DNA from: Bacteroidota bacterium
GTDB taxonomy: Bacteria; Bacteroidota; Bacteroidia; CAILMK01; JACPUW01
DNA length: 64,000 bases
Direction: 5' to 3'
Assembly (NCBI GenBank): GCA_016192035.1
Contig: JACPUW010000007.1
Location: 1-64,000 of the forward strand
Of the stretch, positions 41,027-50,034 are shown piece after piece. Within the stretch, counting starts at the first letter, position 1; each line of letters begins with the position of its first letter. Below the pieces are notes generated by a model. It ran no database searches and was not told where the DNA came from. It worked only from the letters and a program-made list of their open reading frames with translations. The translations under genes and the position numbers were made by a program.

Positions 41027-42748
41027 ATGTCAAACCCTGAAATCCGACTTCGGTTTGCTCCGAGCCCTACTGGCCCCCTGCATATTGGCGGGGTGCGGAC
41101 AGCACTTTACAACTATTTATTGGCCAAGAAATTAGGAGGAACATTTATTCTTAGGATAGAGGACACAGACCAGAAAAGATATGTGGCCGGTGCTGAAGGA
41201 TACATTGCAGAGGCGCTTGAATGGGCAGGCTTGCCCTACGATGAGGGACCTGGACGGGAAGGCGATTGTGGGCCCTACCGCCAATCGGAAAGAAAACACA
41301 TATACGGTGCCTATGCCAGGCAATTGGTGGAAAGGGAATGGGCCTATATGGCATTTGATACCGAAGATGACCTGGAGCGCATGCGCGAGCGGCTTAGAAG
41401 TGCTGGCAAGGCGGCCCCTAAGTATGACATGTTTGTGCGCGAATACATGAACAACAGCCTTACCCTACCGGCGGATGAGGTGGAGGCCAGGATAGGGAAA
41501 GGGGAACCTTACGTAATTAGGCTAAAGGTGCCCCGCAATGAAGAAATCCGTTTTTACGATGAGATACGCGGATGGGTATCGGTAAAGAGTGAAGAGCTGG
41601 ACGACAAAGTCTTATACAAATCAGACGGAATGCCTACCTACCACTTGGCCAACATAGTGGACGACCACCTTATGCGCATAAGCCATGTGGTGCGCGGGGA
41701 GGAGTGGCTGCCCAGTGCACCCACCCATGTGCTGTTGTACAGGGCATTTGGATGGCAAGCCCCAAAATTTGCCCACCTACCCCTTATACTCAAGCCCGAC
41801 CCGGCCTCTTACCTTACCAAATCAACCAAATCAAAGTTTTCGGCGCAGTTTGCCCAGGAATTTGCCCATAAATATGAAGTGGCCCAGGGGGATGTCTTGC
41901 CATTGTTTGACGCCCTGTTATCCAACCCAAAGGATCTGATCAACCAACTCAAGGCCAATGAAAAGGATAGCAAATTGAAGGCCGAAGCCAAAGCCTATTT
42001 AAAGAAAGCCCTATATGGCAAACTGAGCAAAAGGGATGGTGACCGACTGGGGTTTCCGGTATTTCCGCTTAGCTGGGAGCAAGAGGGCATTACGGGTTAC
42101 CGGGAATCGGGATACCTGCCAGGGGCATTTCTAAATATACTGGCCATGCTGGGCTGGAACCCTGGCACTACACAAGAAATATTTGGCTTACCCGAACTTA
42201 TTGAGGCGTTTAGCTTGGAACGTGTAGGCAAATCGGGGGCCAAGTTTGACCCCGATAAGGCGCGGTGGTTCAACCAACAGTTTTTGCGGGCAAGTGAACC
42301 AAAAGGATTCCTGCCGATTTTTAAGGCGGAAGCGGACAGGGCCGGATATGAGGTGTGTGATGAGTATTTGCTTCAAGTGATTCCATTGGTCATGGAGAAG
42401 GCCACCTTTAGCCATGAGCTGTGGCCCATGGCCGATTATTTTTTTAGGGAACCAACAGATTATGATGCCCATGTGGTAGAAAAGAGATGGGATCAAGGCG
42501 CAGAGGGCTTTTTTCAAACCTTGGCCGGGTATCTGGAAAAATTGGATGGTTTCACGGCAGAGGCGGCTGAGCAAGCCTATCACCTTACTGCCAATGCAAT
42601 GGGGATTGACCCGGGCAGATATACCCAGCTATTTCGGGTCATGGTTACCGGAGTTGGCGCAGGCCCAGCATTGTTTTCCATAGTGGAGGTATTAGGAGCT
42701 GCCGAAGTGGTGAAGAGACTGAAAGATGGTGTGGAAAGGCTGGGCTAG
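41027..42748 (+). CDS. gltX: Glutamate-tRNA ligase with an insertion before the KLSKR loop
   Basis: This 573-residue class I synthetase charges tRNAGlu (and, with GatCAB in this genome, probably also tRNAGln). The HIGH-type motif is in RFAPSPTGPLHIGG and the KMSKS-type motif is GKLSKRDGDR. In standard enzymes the latter follows directly after a conserved LKPDGK segment; here LILKPD is separated from GKLSKR by about 71 residues (DNA 41801-42014) of charged helical sequence (KSKFSAQFAQEFAHKYEV...). The frame is intact and both flanks are conserved, so this is an insertion rather than a mistake. The stop region overlaps the next gene by 23 bp. Confidence 0.94.
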   Translation: MSNPEIRLRFAPSPTGPLHIGGVRTALYNYLLAKKLGGTFILRIEDTDQKRYVAGAEGYIAEALEWAGLPYDEGPGREGDCGPYRQSERKHIYGAYARQLVEREWAYMAFDTEDDLERMRERLRSAGKAAPKYDMFVREYMNNSLTLPADEVEARIGKGEPYVIRLKVPRNEEIRFYDEIRGWVSVKSEELDDKVLYKSDGMPTYHLANIVDDHLMRISHVVRGEEWLPSAPTHVLLYRAFGWQAPKFAHLPLILKPDPASYLTKSTKSKFSAQFAQEFAHKYEVAQGDVLPLFDALLSNPKDLINQLKANEKDSKLKAEAKAYLKKALYGKLSKRDGDRLGFPVFPLSWEQEGITGYRESGYLPGAFLNILAMLGWNPGTTQEIFGLPELIEAFSLERVGKSGAKFDPDKARWFNQQFLRASEPKGFLPIFKAEADRAGYEVCDEYLLQVIPLVMEKATFSHELWPMADYFFREPTDYDAHVVEKRWDQGAEGFFQTLAGYLEKLDGFTAEAAEQAYHLTANAMGIDPGRYTQLFRVMVTGVGAGPALFSIVEVLGAAEVVKRLKDGVERLG

Positions 42749-44378
42749 GCTGATTAGCGGATATGAAAAGCTGCTAACCCATCCAAAAGCGGCAACCTGG
42801 GCAGGGGCTGCGCTTGTGGCCAATGTATTGCTCAACGCCTGGCTTGGCGACGATGGGTTTATTTCATTTAGGGCGGTGGACAATTTTGTGAATGGCCATG
42901 GACTGGTGTATAATGTGGGCGAGAGGGTACAAGCCTTTTCAAACCCGTTGCTGGTGTTGCTCTTGCTCCCTATTCATGGTGCTACGCGATGGATGGGTAT
43001 TGACAGCATTTATTTTACATCCCTGGCATTTTCATTCCTCCATTTGGGCTTGTTCATTTACTTGGCCAGGCGCATTGCCAATAGTCCCATAGTTTTGGCT
43101 TTTGGCTTGATAACCATGTTTTTGCATGGGCCTATTGTAGATTACTTTACATCAGGTCTTGAGAATTCCCTTAACTTTCTATTGGTAGCTGCCCTGGTTT
43201 ACTATTTGGCACAGAACAACACCAACAAAGCCTATATAGTGATGGGCTTGCTCTTGGTGAGCCGGCTCGATTTGGTGGTACTGGTGTTGCCATTGCTTAT
43301 TTATTCCCTTTATCATTCACCTGATTTTAAGGCAAAATGGTGGTGCTTGGTTAGGGTGGGCGGGCCGGTGGGCGCATGGCTGGTTTTTGCCCTGGTGTAT
43401 TACGGCAGCTACCTGCCAAACAGCATGATAGCCAAATCGGCATTCCGTCCAGGAATTATTTCCATTTTACATCACGATTGGTCGTATTTGATGGGTAGTC
43501 AGTATTTCCACCCCTGGACTTTTATACTGCCTACGGTATTGTCATTGGGCTTCATGGCCAAATGGAGGGTGTTGGAATACTGGGAAAAAGGATTGACATT
43601 AGGTGCATTGGCCTATTTGATTTTTCCATTTGGGCTGGGAGGTGACTTTATGGCGGGTAGGTTTCAAACAGTGCCCACTGTTTTGCTCATCCTTTTGGTC
43701 ACGCGCCGGATTGGAAGTATATCAACATGGATTCCCCTACAACTGTGCATGATCTTGATCTGGCTGGTGCACTCCAATAGCATCCTGAACCAGTGGAAAG
43801 AACTGGCTTGGCTTGGATTGAAAGAAACGAAAGGGTATAATGTGACCATGGATGAAATTACATGGGTAAAAAAGAAATTTTTCTTATCCATTGCCGAAGA
43901 AAAGCTGTTTTATTTGTCAAGCACCAATTTGACAATAAAATTGGCTTTTATACTCAAACGCGGTATAATTCAGCACTTTGATCTGTATTATTGGGGCGCA
44001 AGGGAAGTGGGGCTGCGGTACAGGGTCACAAACCAAGAAAAAGTAGTAAAGAAAACAATGGCCGGAGTGCCGCCTTACTACGGCGGGCCAAAGATGTATT
44101 TGACAGATAATGTGGGGATAGTGGACCCTTTGATTGCCCGATTGCCAAAAAAACCTAGTGATAACTGGCGTGTAGGACATGTAAGGAGGGTATATCCAGT
44201 GGGCTACTTGGAGTCATTGCGCGGCGACAACAACCAAATAGAAGACCCGCAGGTGGCAGCCCTGTATCACGACCTGCGCCTGGCCCACCGGTCGCCTGAA
44301 CTATTTGAGCGTGAGCGATGGGAGGCTATATGGAGGCTCAATACCGGATACCACCACATACCCTATGATTACAGATAG
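42726..44378 (+). CDS. GT-C type membrane glycosyltransferase (AftB-like)
   Basis: This 550-residue protein has about nine or ten membrane helices. Near the N-terminus is GDDGFISFRAVDNFVNGHGL followed by VYNVGERVQAFSNPL, the acidic DD loop and downstream pattern of GT-C enzymes related to mycobacterial arabinosyltransferase AftB (polyprenyl-phosphate sugar donors). A long soluble C-terminal domain (about residues 375-550) is periplasmic. It probably adds sugars to an envelope glycan, but donor and acceptor are unknown. The start overlaps gltX by 23 bp. A GT2 enzyme and a flippase-like protein follow, suggesting one glycolipid pathway. Confidence 0.75.
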   Translation: MVWKGWARLISGYEKLLTHPKAATWAGAALVANVLLNAWLGDDGFISFRAVDNFVNGHGLVYNVGERVQAFSNPLLVLLLLPIHGATRWMGIDSIYFTSLAFSFLHLGLFIYLARRIANSPIVLAFGLITMFLHGPIVDYFTSGLENSLNFLLVAALVYYLAQNNTNKAYIVMGLLLVSRLDLVVLVLPLLIYSLYHSPDFKAKWWCLVRVGGPVGAWLVFALVYYGSYLPNSMIAKSAFRPGIISILHHDWSYLMGSQYFHPWTFILPTVLSLGFMAKWRVLEYWEKGLTLGALAYLIFPFGLGGDFMAGRFQTVPTVLLILLVTRRIGSISTWIPLQLCMILIWLVHSNSILNQWKELAWLGLKETKGYNVTMDEITWVKKKFFLSIAEEKLFYLSSTNLTIKLAFILKRGIIQHFDLYYWGAREVGLRYRVTNQEKVVKKTMAGVPPYYGGPKMYLTDNVGIVDPLIARLPKKPSDNWRVGHVRRVYPVGYLESLRGDNNQIEDPQVAALYHDLRLAHRSPELFERERWEAIWRLNTGYHHIPYDYR

Positions 44379-44447
44379 CCCCAGCTAAAGGAGCCCTGCC
44401 CGTGGGTAGTGCTCAAAGGGGCCATCTTTGCACCCTAAATTCAGCTC

Positions 44448-45389
44448 ATGCTATCGGTAGTAGTGCCCGTAATGAATGAAGAAGACAACGTGAAACCGTT
44501 GTTTGATGCCATAAAGACAGCCTTGGTTGGACTGGAATGGGAGGCGGTGTTTGTGGACGACGGAAGTACTGACCATACGGTAGCCCGCATGAAAGTAGAG
44601 GCCGACCACCGGTGCAAGGTGGTGGTACTGAAGAAAAACTACGGCCAGTCAACGGCCATGGCCGCCGGCATAGCTGAAGCCCAGGGGGAGTATATAGCCA
44701 CCATGGATGGAGACCTCCAAAACGACCCTTCTGATATACCCATGATGCTGAGTATGATGCAACGCGAGGGTTGGGACCTGGTGCATGGACGGCGGGCCAA
44801 TCGCCAGGATGGCGCGCTCCTGCGAAAATTGCCCTCCAAGATTGCCAATTCCATCATTAGAAATGCCACCGATGTACACATAAGCGACTACGGGTGTACC
44901 TTAAAGGTATTTAGGTCAGATATAGCTAAAAACTTGGGCCTGTATGGTGAGCTTCACCGCTTTATTCCGGTTTTGGCCAAGATGCAGGGGGCCAGTATTA
45001 CGGAGGTTGACGTGAAGCACCATGCACGCAGGTTTGGTAGCTCTAAGTACGGCATAAACCGAACCTTTAAGGTGATGAGCGATTTGATGCTCATGGTGTT
45101 CTTTCAGAAATATATACAGAAGCCCATGCATTTTTTTGGCACCTTGGGAATCGCCTCTTTTTTAATTGGCCTCTTGATAGGATTGGCCCTTACCATTCAC
45201 AAGTTTGTGGCCGGTGCTGACATAGGTGGGCGGCCCTTGCTCATATTTGCCGTTGGGCTGGTCTTGGGCGGTATTCAGTTGGTGAGCTTTGGGTTTATCG
45301 CCGAGCTGATCATGCGCACCTACTATGAAAGCCAGGGCAAAAAGGTATTTAATATCAAGGAGATATCAATTGGCGGCGATAAAGCCTAA
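44448..45389 (+). CDS. GT2 glycosyltransferase (polyprenyl-phosphate type)
   Basis: This 313-residue enzyme has an N-terminal GT-A domain (SVVVPVMNEEDNVKPLF; FVDDGSTDHT; the DxD-like MDGDLQNDP) and two C-terminal membrane helices (about residues 228-250 and 263-287). This matches the DPM1/GtrB/ArnC group, which transfer a sugar to polyprenyl phosphate at the cytoplasmic membrane face. It would provide the lipid-linked donor for the GT-C enzyme upstream. A -7-like box (CATCTTTG, about 44422-44429) precedes it. Its end overlaps the next gene. Confidence 0.9.
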   Translation: MLSVVVPVMNEEDNVKPLFDAIKTALVGLEWEAVFVDDGSTDHTVARMKVEADHRCKVVVLKKNYGQSTAMAAGIAEAQGEYIATMDGDLQNDPSDIPMMLSMMQREGWDLVHGRRANRQDGALLRKLPSKIANSIIRNATDVHISDYGCTLKVFRSDIAKNLGLYGELHRFIPVLAKMQGASITEVDVKHHARRFGSSKYGINRTFKVMSDLMLMVFFQKYIQKPMHFFGTLGIASFLIGLLIGLALTIHKFVAGADIGGRPLLIFAVGLVLGGIQLVSFGFIAELIMRTYYESQGKKVFNIKEISIGGDKA

Positions 45390-46245
45390 AAAAGTCCTTT
45401 CCACCCTGGCAAAGGTGGGGATAAGCGCCACTGCCGTAGGGTATATGGTGTACCGTTTAGGCACTGATGACCGACAGGAAATACTGGATGTACTGGCCGG
45501 TGCCCAATGGGCACCCATGGTTATCGCCTTATTGCTATTTAATGCATCAAAATGGTTGAGCGCCATTAGGTTAAATAGATATTTTGGCTCCTTAGGCCTG
45601 AACCTTGACCAAATGTTCAATCTCAAATTGTACTATTTGGGTATGTTTTACAATCTCTTTTTGCCGGGAGGCATAGGTGGTGATGGGTATAAAGTGTATT
45701 ATCTACACCGACGGTACCAGGTGTCCACCAAGGGGCTTATAGGTGCTACCCTGCTTGACCGGATTTCTGGCGCAGCGGTACTGGGCATGTTGGCCTTGAC
45801 ATTTGCCTCGGCCTCTACCGTGGTAGGTGTGGTGAGGTACCAACCGCTTGTATTGTTGGGCTTGGCGTTTTTGGCGTTTCCACTGTTTTGGTGGTTTCAT
45901 TCCGTTGTTTTTCAGCGGTTTCATCCTGAATTTGCTGCATCTATGTGGTTGGGATTGGGGGTGCAGTTGTCACAGGTGGCCTGCGCAGCCTGCCTGCTAT
46001 GGTCGGTGCATGCACCGGGCAGTTATTTAGATTATTTCACCCTTTTTTTAGTGTCGTCGGTAGTGGCCGCACTGCCCATAACCATTGGTGGTATAGGTGC
46101 CCGTGAACTTGTGATGCTGGAAGGGGTGGCTTATTTTGCCTCACTAAGTGCTGCGCTGCCCAGTGCCATGGCATTTTCCATTCTTTTCTTTTTGGTTACC
46201 GCCATATCATCGCTTGTCGGTTTGGCATTTGTAGCACGCGTTTAG
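45370..46245 (+). CDS. Lysylphosphatidylglycerol synthase TM-region (UPF0104/AglD-like) membrane protein
   Basis: This 291-residue protein has seven or eight membrane helices and family features such as FLPGGIGGDGYKVYYL, LLDRISG and ITIGGIGARE. It belongs to the LPG_synthase_TM superfamily, often encoded with GT2 enzymes and proposed to act in lipid-linked sugar transfer or flipping. The start is uncertain. A TTG at 45370 is preceded by a strong AAGGAG seven bases upstream, whereas an ATG at 45325 has none and would overlap the GT2 gene by 65 bp; TTG is preferred. It closes the three-gene glycosylation cluster. Confidence 0.83.
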   Translation: MAAIKPKKVLSTLAKVGISATAVGYMVYRLGTDDRQEILDVLAGAQWAPMVIALLLFNASKWLSAIRLNRYFGSLGLNLDQMFNLKLYYLGMFYNLFLPGGIGGDGYKVYYLHRRYQVSTKGLIGATLLDRISGAAVLGMLALTFASASTVVGVVRYQPLVLLGLAFLAFPLFWWFHSVVFQRFHPEFAASMWLGLGVQLSQVACAACLLWSVHAPGSYLDYFTLFLVSSVVAALPITIGGIGARELVMLEGVAYFASLSAALPSAMAFSILFFLVTAISSLVGLAFVARV

Positions 46246-46491
46246 GGGTTATGTTAGCCATGGATTATAGCGCAAATTATTAATAAACAGGTGTACACAT
46301 GGTAGTCAATTGGCCTATTGGGCTGGTGCTGCAGCCATGCTTAAGAACTAGGGCCATGGCAGCGCATTGGCCTAGCGGCTGGGTGGTGTACCCGGCCCAA
46401 TGTTGACAGCTTTACGGGCACGTGCATCGTGTTTTGGCTGGGGTAAGGGCATCTTTGAAACCTTTTTCTAACCTGATTATTAACGGATTTT

Positions 46492-47541
46492 ATGTGGGAC
46501 TTTGTGGTGGTGGGTGCAGGTTTGGCTGGTACCGTGCTAGCCGACAAGCTATTGCGGGCAGGAGCCCAGGTAAAGGTGATAGACCGCGATGCAGGTGCCT
46601 ATGGCAGCAAAGTGGCTGGGGGCATTTTCAATCCCGTGACAGGGCGAAGGATGGTAAAGTCATGGATGTCAGATATTTTTTCAAAGGAGGCGTATGCCTA
46701 TTACCGGCAAAGAGGGGAAGGATTGGGCCTGCATCTCTTAGACCATTTGGACATGCAGCGCTTGTTTCACAATGAAGGCCAGCGCCAAGAATGGCTAGTT
46801 AGGGTGGATTTTGACAAATTGCAGGGAATAATGGCGGGCGATATAGCCCCTGATGTGGAGGATAAGGTGCTGTGCAGGGAGTTTGGCGGGGTGCGCACCA
46901 GTGGTTCGTGGAGGCTGCATACCGCCCGTTTTATGGATGCCCTACACCTAGAGTGGACAGCCAATGGCATTCTGGAACACAGGGCTTTATCCTACAATGA
47001 AATACAGTGTGGGCCCCAGGGTCTAAGTGTGGCAGGCGAAAAATCGCGCAAACTGGTGTTCTGTGAGGGTTGGCAAATGGTGGACAACCCGTGGTTTGCC
47101 CATTTGCCCCTGCGGCCCAACAAAGGCGAGACACTGGGCGTGAGGCTGCATGGCAAAGGCCCTGATGAGATGGTGCTCAAACAGGTGTACCTATTGCCAC
47201 AGCCCAATGGAAGCTATAGGGTAGGGGCTACATATGACCGCGACAACCTGGAACTACACCCAAGTGCCGAGGCCAGGTCATGGCTGCTAGAAAGGTTGCA
47301 GCAATTGATAAAACTGCCACTGGAGGTGGAAACCCACAAAGTAGGCATCAGGCCCGCCAGTATTGACCGAAGGCCCATGCTGGGCAGCAGCAAAATGGAG
47401 CCTCAACTCTTTGTTTTCAATGGATTTGGGTCAAAGGGAGTGTCGCAGGTGCCCTGGTGTGCGGAGCAAATGGCGGTTCACCTCCTGAAAGGCGTGCCCC
47501 TGCCACCTGAAGTGGACATCTCGCGGTTTGAACGGGCCTAA
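46492..47541 (+). CDS. FAD-dependent oxidoreductase (DAO family)
   Basis: This 349-residue flavoprotein starts with the dinucleotide-binding VVVGAGLAGTVLADKLLRAG and has the DAO-family C-terminal pattern (LFVFNGFGSKGVSQVPWCAE) near the flavin. VGATYDRDNLE lies in the middle of the substrate domain. The substrate is unknown; amines or D-amino acids are typical of the family. It ends two bases before the first ATG of the next frame and about 35 bp before the chosen mtnA start, so they are likely cotranscribed, although a metabolic link is not shown. Confidence 0.88.
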   Translation: MWDFVVVGAGLAGTVLADKLLRAGAQVKVIDRDAGAYGSKVAGGIFNPVTGRRMVKSWMSDIFSKEAYAYYRQRGEGLGLHLLDHLDMQRLFHNEGQRQEWLVRVDFDKLQGIMAGDIAPDVEDKVLCREFGGVRTSGSWRLHTARFMDALHLEWTANGILEHRALSYNEIQCGPQGLSVAGEKSRKLVFCEGWQMVDNPWFAHLPLRPNKGETLGVRLHGKGPDEMVLKQVYLLPQPNGSYRVGATYDRDNLELHPSAEARSWLLERLQQLIKLPLEVETHKVGIRPASIDRRPMLGSSKMEPQLFVFNGFGSKGVSQVPWCAEQMAVHLLKGVPLPPEVDISRFERA

Positions 47542-47575
47542 GATGGGCTTGATGCCACCTTTGTGGTATAGCAAT

Positions 47576-48712
47576 ATGGAAACTGTGCAGCTACCCATAC
47601 CCCGGAGCATTTGGCCACTGCCCGCCCGCCAAACCTTGGCCATAGAAATTTTGGACCAGCGTTTTTTGCCGCACCATACACGGGTTAACAGGCTTGAAAC
47701 GGTATTGGATTGTGCTAGGGCCATACGCGATATGGAAGTGCGCGGTGCCCCGCTCATAGGCATTACCGCCGCTTTTGGGGCAGCGTTTGCCGTGCAGGAA
47801 GCCAAGCGGTTGGAGGGCAGTACCCATGAATGGCAAACCGCTATGGGCCACTTGATAGCCCAGCTTAGGGCGGCCCGGCCTACGGCGGTAAACCTTCATT
47901 GGGCCATAGAACAGCAATTGGCATATATGGCAACACGGCAAGACGATGAAAAACTGGCACTTGAACTATTTGAACATGCCATTGTACTCATGGACGAGGA
48001 TAGGGAAACCTGCCGGCGCATAGGGACGCATGGACTGGGGTTGATGCGCCAAATAGCCGAAAGGAAAAATGGGGAACCGGTGAACATACTTACCCACTGC
48101 AATGCCGGAAGCTTGGCAGTGGTGGCCTGGGGCACGGCTACTGCGCCCATTTACCTTGCCCATTTGGAGGGCCTGCCCATCCATGTATGGGTGGACGAAA
48201 CCCGCCCGCGCAACCAGGGGGCCAACCTCACGGCCTATGAACTGGGCCTGGCGGGGGTGCCGCATACCCTTATAGCCGACAACACGGGTGGGCACCTGAT
48301 GCAGCAGGGACTGGTGGACCTATGCCTGGTGGGTTGCGACCGCGTTACAGCCCGGGGAGATGTGGCAAATAAAGTTGGTACCTATCTCAAGGCATTGTCA
48401 GCCAATGACAACGGAATACCTTTCTATGTATGCCTTCCTTCAAGCACCATTGACTGGGGAATTCAAGACGGACTGGCAGAAATACCCATAGAAACCCGTT
48501 CGCCACAGGAGGTGCGCTATGTGCGCGGCATGGTCAATGGCCAATGGCAGGATGTGCTTATATGCCCGCCAGATACCCCTGCCCTTAACATAGGATTTGA
48601 CGTGACGCCGGCGCGCTTGATTACGGGATTAATAACCGAACGCGGTATTTGCCAGGCCAACAAAGAAGGGTTGCGCAGTTTGTTTGGAGAAATGCAAGAT
48701 GTTGATGTGTAA
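47576..48712 (+). CDS. mtnA: S-methyl-5-thioribose-1-phosphate isomerase
   Basis: This 378-residue enzyme isomerises methylthioribose-1-phosphate to methylthioribulose-1-phosphate. Family motifs are MEVRGAPLIG, NILTHCNAGSLA (catalytic Cys), DETRPRNQGANLTAYEL and VGCDRVTARGDVANKVGTY (catalytic Asp). The position before that Asp is Cys where GADRV is usual. The start is one of several in-frame ATGs (47528, 47543, 47576); the last avoids overlap. The neighbouring class II aldolase-fold gene would process its product, as explained there. A methylthioadenosine phosphorylase or kinase gene is not in the window. Confidence 0.93.
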   Translation: METVQLPIPRSIWPLPARQTLAIEILDQRFLPHHTRVNRLETVLDCARAIRDMEVRGAPLIGITAAFGAAFAVQEAKRLEGSTHEWQTAMGHLIAQLRAARPTAVNLHWAIEQQLAYMATRQDDEKLALELFEHAIVLMDEDRETCRRIGTHGLGLMRQIAERKNGEPVNILTHCNAGSLAVVAWGTATAPIYLAHLEGLPIHVWVDETRPRNQGANLTAYELGLAGVPHTLIADNTGGHLMQQGLVDLCLVGCDRVTARGDVANKVGTYLKALSANDNGIPFYVCLPSSTIDWGIQDGLAEIPIETRSPQEVRYVRGMVNGQWQDVLICPPDTPALNIGFDVTPARLITGLITERGICQANKEGLRSLFGEMQDVDV

Positions 48713-48746
48713 ATATATAGTTTGATTTTTATTAGAAAAATGCCAT

Positions 48747-49337
48747 ATGCTCAACGAAGGATACATCAAATACCAACAGGACCATATCCCTGGCCCTGCG
48801 CCATCTGCCGATGAAGTGGCCATGATGGACCAGTGCCGTGCGCGGTTGTGGCAAATGGGATTTATTGGCGCATTGGCCGATGGTACGGGCTATGGAAACA
48901 TTTCTACCAGGGAGGCCAAAGGGGGCTTTATCATTAGCGGTACGCAAACAGGCCACTTGCCCATATTGGGGCCAAACCACTATACTCGCGTGACCCACTG
49001 TGATATTGAAAAGAATTATTTGCGATGTGTAGGCCCAGTTAAGGCCAGCTCTGAGGCCTTGACCCATGCGGCGGTCTATGCCATTTCAGGTTTGGTGCGG
49101 GTGGTTATCCATATGCATAGCGCGGCACTATGGCGCAAGCATTTGGGCCATAAGCCCACCACCGGTGCACAGGTGAGCTATGGCAGCACCGACATGGCGC
49201 TTGAAGTAGGACGGCTGTACGGGAGTGGCGCACTTAGGGGCAATCCTGTCATTGTGATGGCCGGTCACCAGGATGGTTTGTTGGTTTACGGGCTTGATTT
49301 TGACGAGGCACTTGGCGTGGTTATGTCATTGATTTGA
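48747..49337 (+). CDS. Class II aldolase/adducin-fold enzyme (MtnB-like or Ald2-like)
   Basis: This 196-residue zinc enzyme has the family motifs GTGYGNISTR, KASSEALTHAAVY (catalytic Glu region), the zinc ligands in VVIHMHSAALW and a later histidine in MAGHQDG. Its position 34 bp after mtnA suggests action on methylthioribulose-1-phosphate: either dehydration (MtnB, methionine salvage) or aldol cleavage to DHAP and methylthioacetaldehyde (Ald2, the DHAP shunt). The remaining salvage genes (mtnC, mtnD) are not adjacent, which slightly favours the shunt. The two activities cannot be told apart by reading. Confidence 0.8.
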   Translation: MLNEGYIKYQQDHIPGPAPSADEVAMMDQCRARLWQMGFIGALADGTGYGNISTREAKGGFIISGTQTGHLPILGPNHYTRVTHCDIEKNYLRCVGPVKASSEALTHAAVYAISGLVRVVIHMHSAALWRKHLGHKPTTGAQVSYGSTDMALEVGRLYGSGALRGNPVIVMAGHQDGLLVYGLDFDEALGVVMSLI

Positions 49338-49448
49338 TTTGGGTTATTATATCCTCTTGTCATCCATGCTATTGTCCGGCTTTTTTTTGCATTTGTCAAT
49401 ATCCCGGGCAATTTTCTTTACATTTGAATGAATATTAAATTTAACCTA

Positions 49449-49988
49449 ATGTCAAGCGCTATCCGTTCATTTGCACATCTCGCCGTGCCCCTAAGCTTGG
49501 CAGTCATTTTTGTTGCCTGTTCATCCACCATGTATCCAGAGCCGCAACCGCCGGGCAAAACGCCATTGGATGCCATACCATCATCCTTTTTGGGGACATA
49601 TATAGGCAGCGATGAAGATACCTTGGAGATAAGCCCAAATGGATTTAGGGAGGTTCATATAGGCAGGGATTCTAGACATTTCTTGCTGGGCGACAGCATA
49701 AAGGTGAAATGGTTTGCCGGTCAATTGTTTTTTAATGTATTGAACGACAATGGATATTGGGTGCTCTACTTGGCAAGGGCGGAAGGTGATGCGATTTATC
49801 TATCAGCACTCAATGCCAAGGACTGTGTGGGCCGCCTGAGGCAGATTTGCCCTGTGGAAGAAGTGGCAAATGACGATGGGAGCCTGGATTACTACCTGCT
49901 GTCGCCCACCAAGAAGGATTGGAGAAAAATAGTACGCGAGCACCTGCCCAAGCCAACTGATACCTTGAAGGCACTGCCCAAGAAATAG
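49449..49988 (+). CDS. Small lipoprotein of unknown function
   Basis: This 179-residue lipoprotein has a signal ending in LAVIFVAC. The mature part is beta-rich (FLGTYIGSDEDTLEISPNGF; IKVKWFAGQLFFNVL) with a positively charged C-terminal helix, similar in outline to small lipocalin-like or META-type envelope proteins, but I do not recognise the family. The ATG at 49449 is chosen over 49428 because an exact -7 box (TACATTTG, 49419-49426) directly abuts the earlier one. It is a single-gene unit, convergent with the methyltransferase gene. Confidence 0.72.
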   Translation: MSSAIRSFAHLAVPLSLAVIFVACSSTMYPEPQPPGKTPLDAIPSSFLGTYIGSDEDTLEISPNGFREVHIGRDSRHFLLGDSIKVKWFAGQLFFNVLNDNGYWVLYLARAEGDAIYLSALNAKDCVGRLRQICPVEEVANDDGSLDYYLLSPTKKDWRKIVREHLPKPTDTLKALPKK

Positions 49989-50034
49989 GAAGGGATTTTT
50001 TGTGGGCAGCAATGTATTTATTACCACAGGGTGC

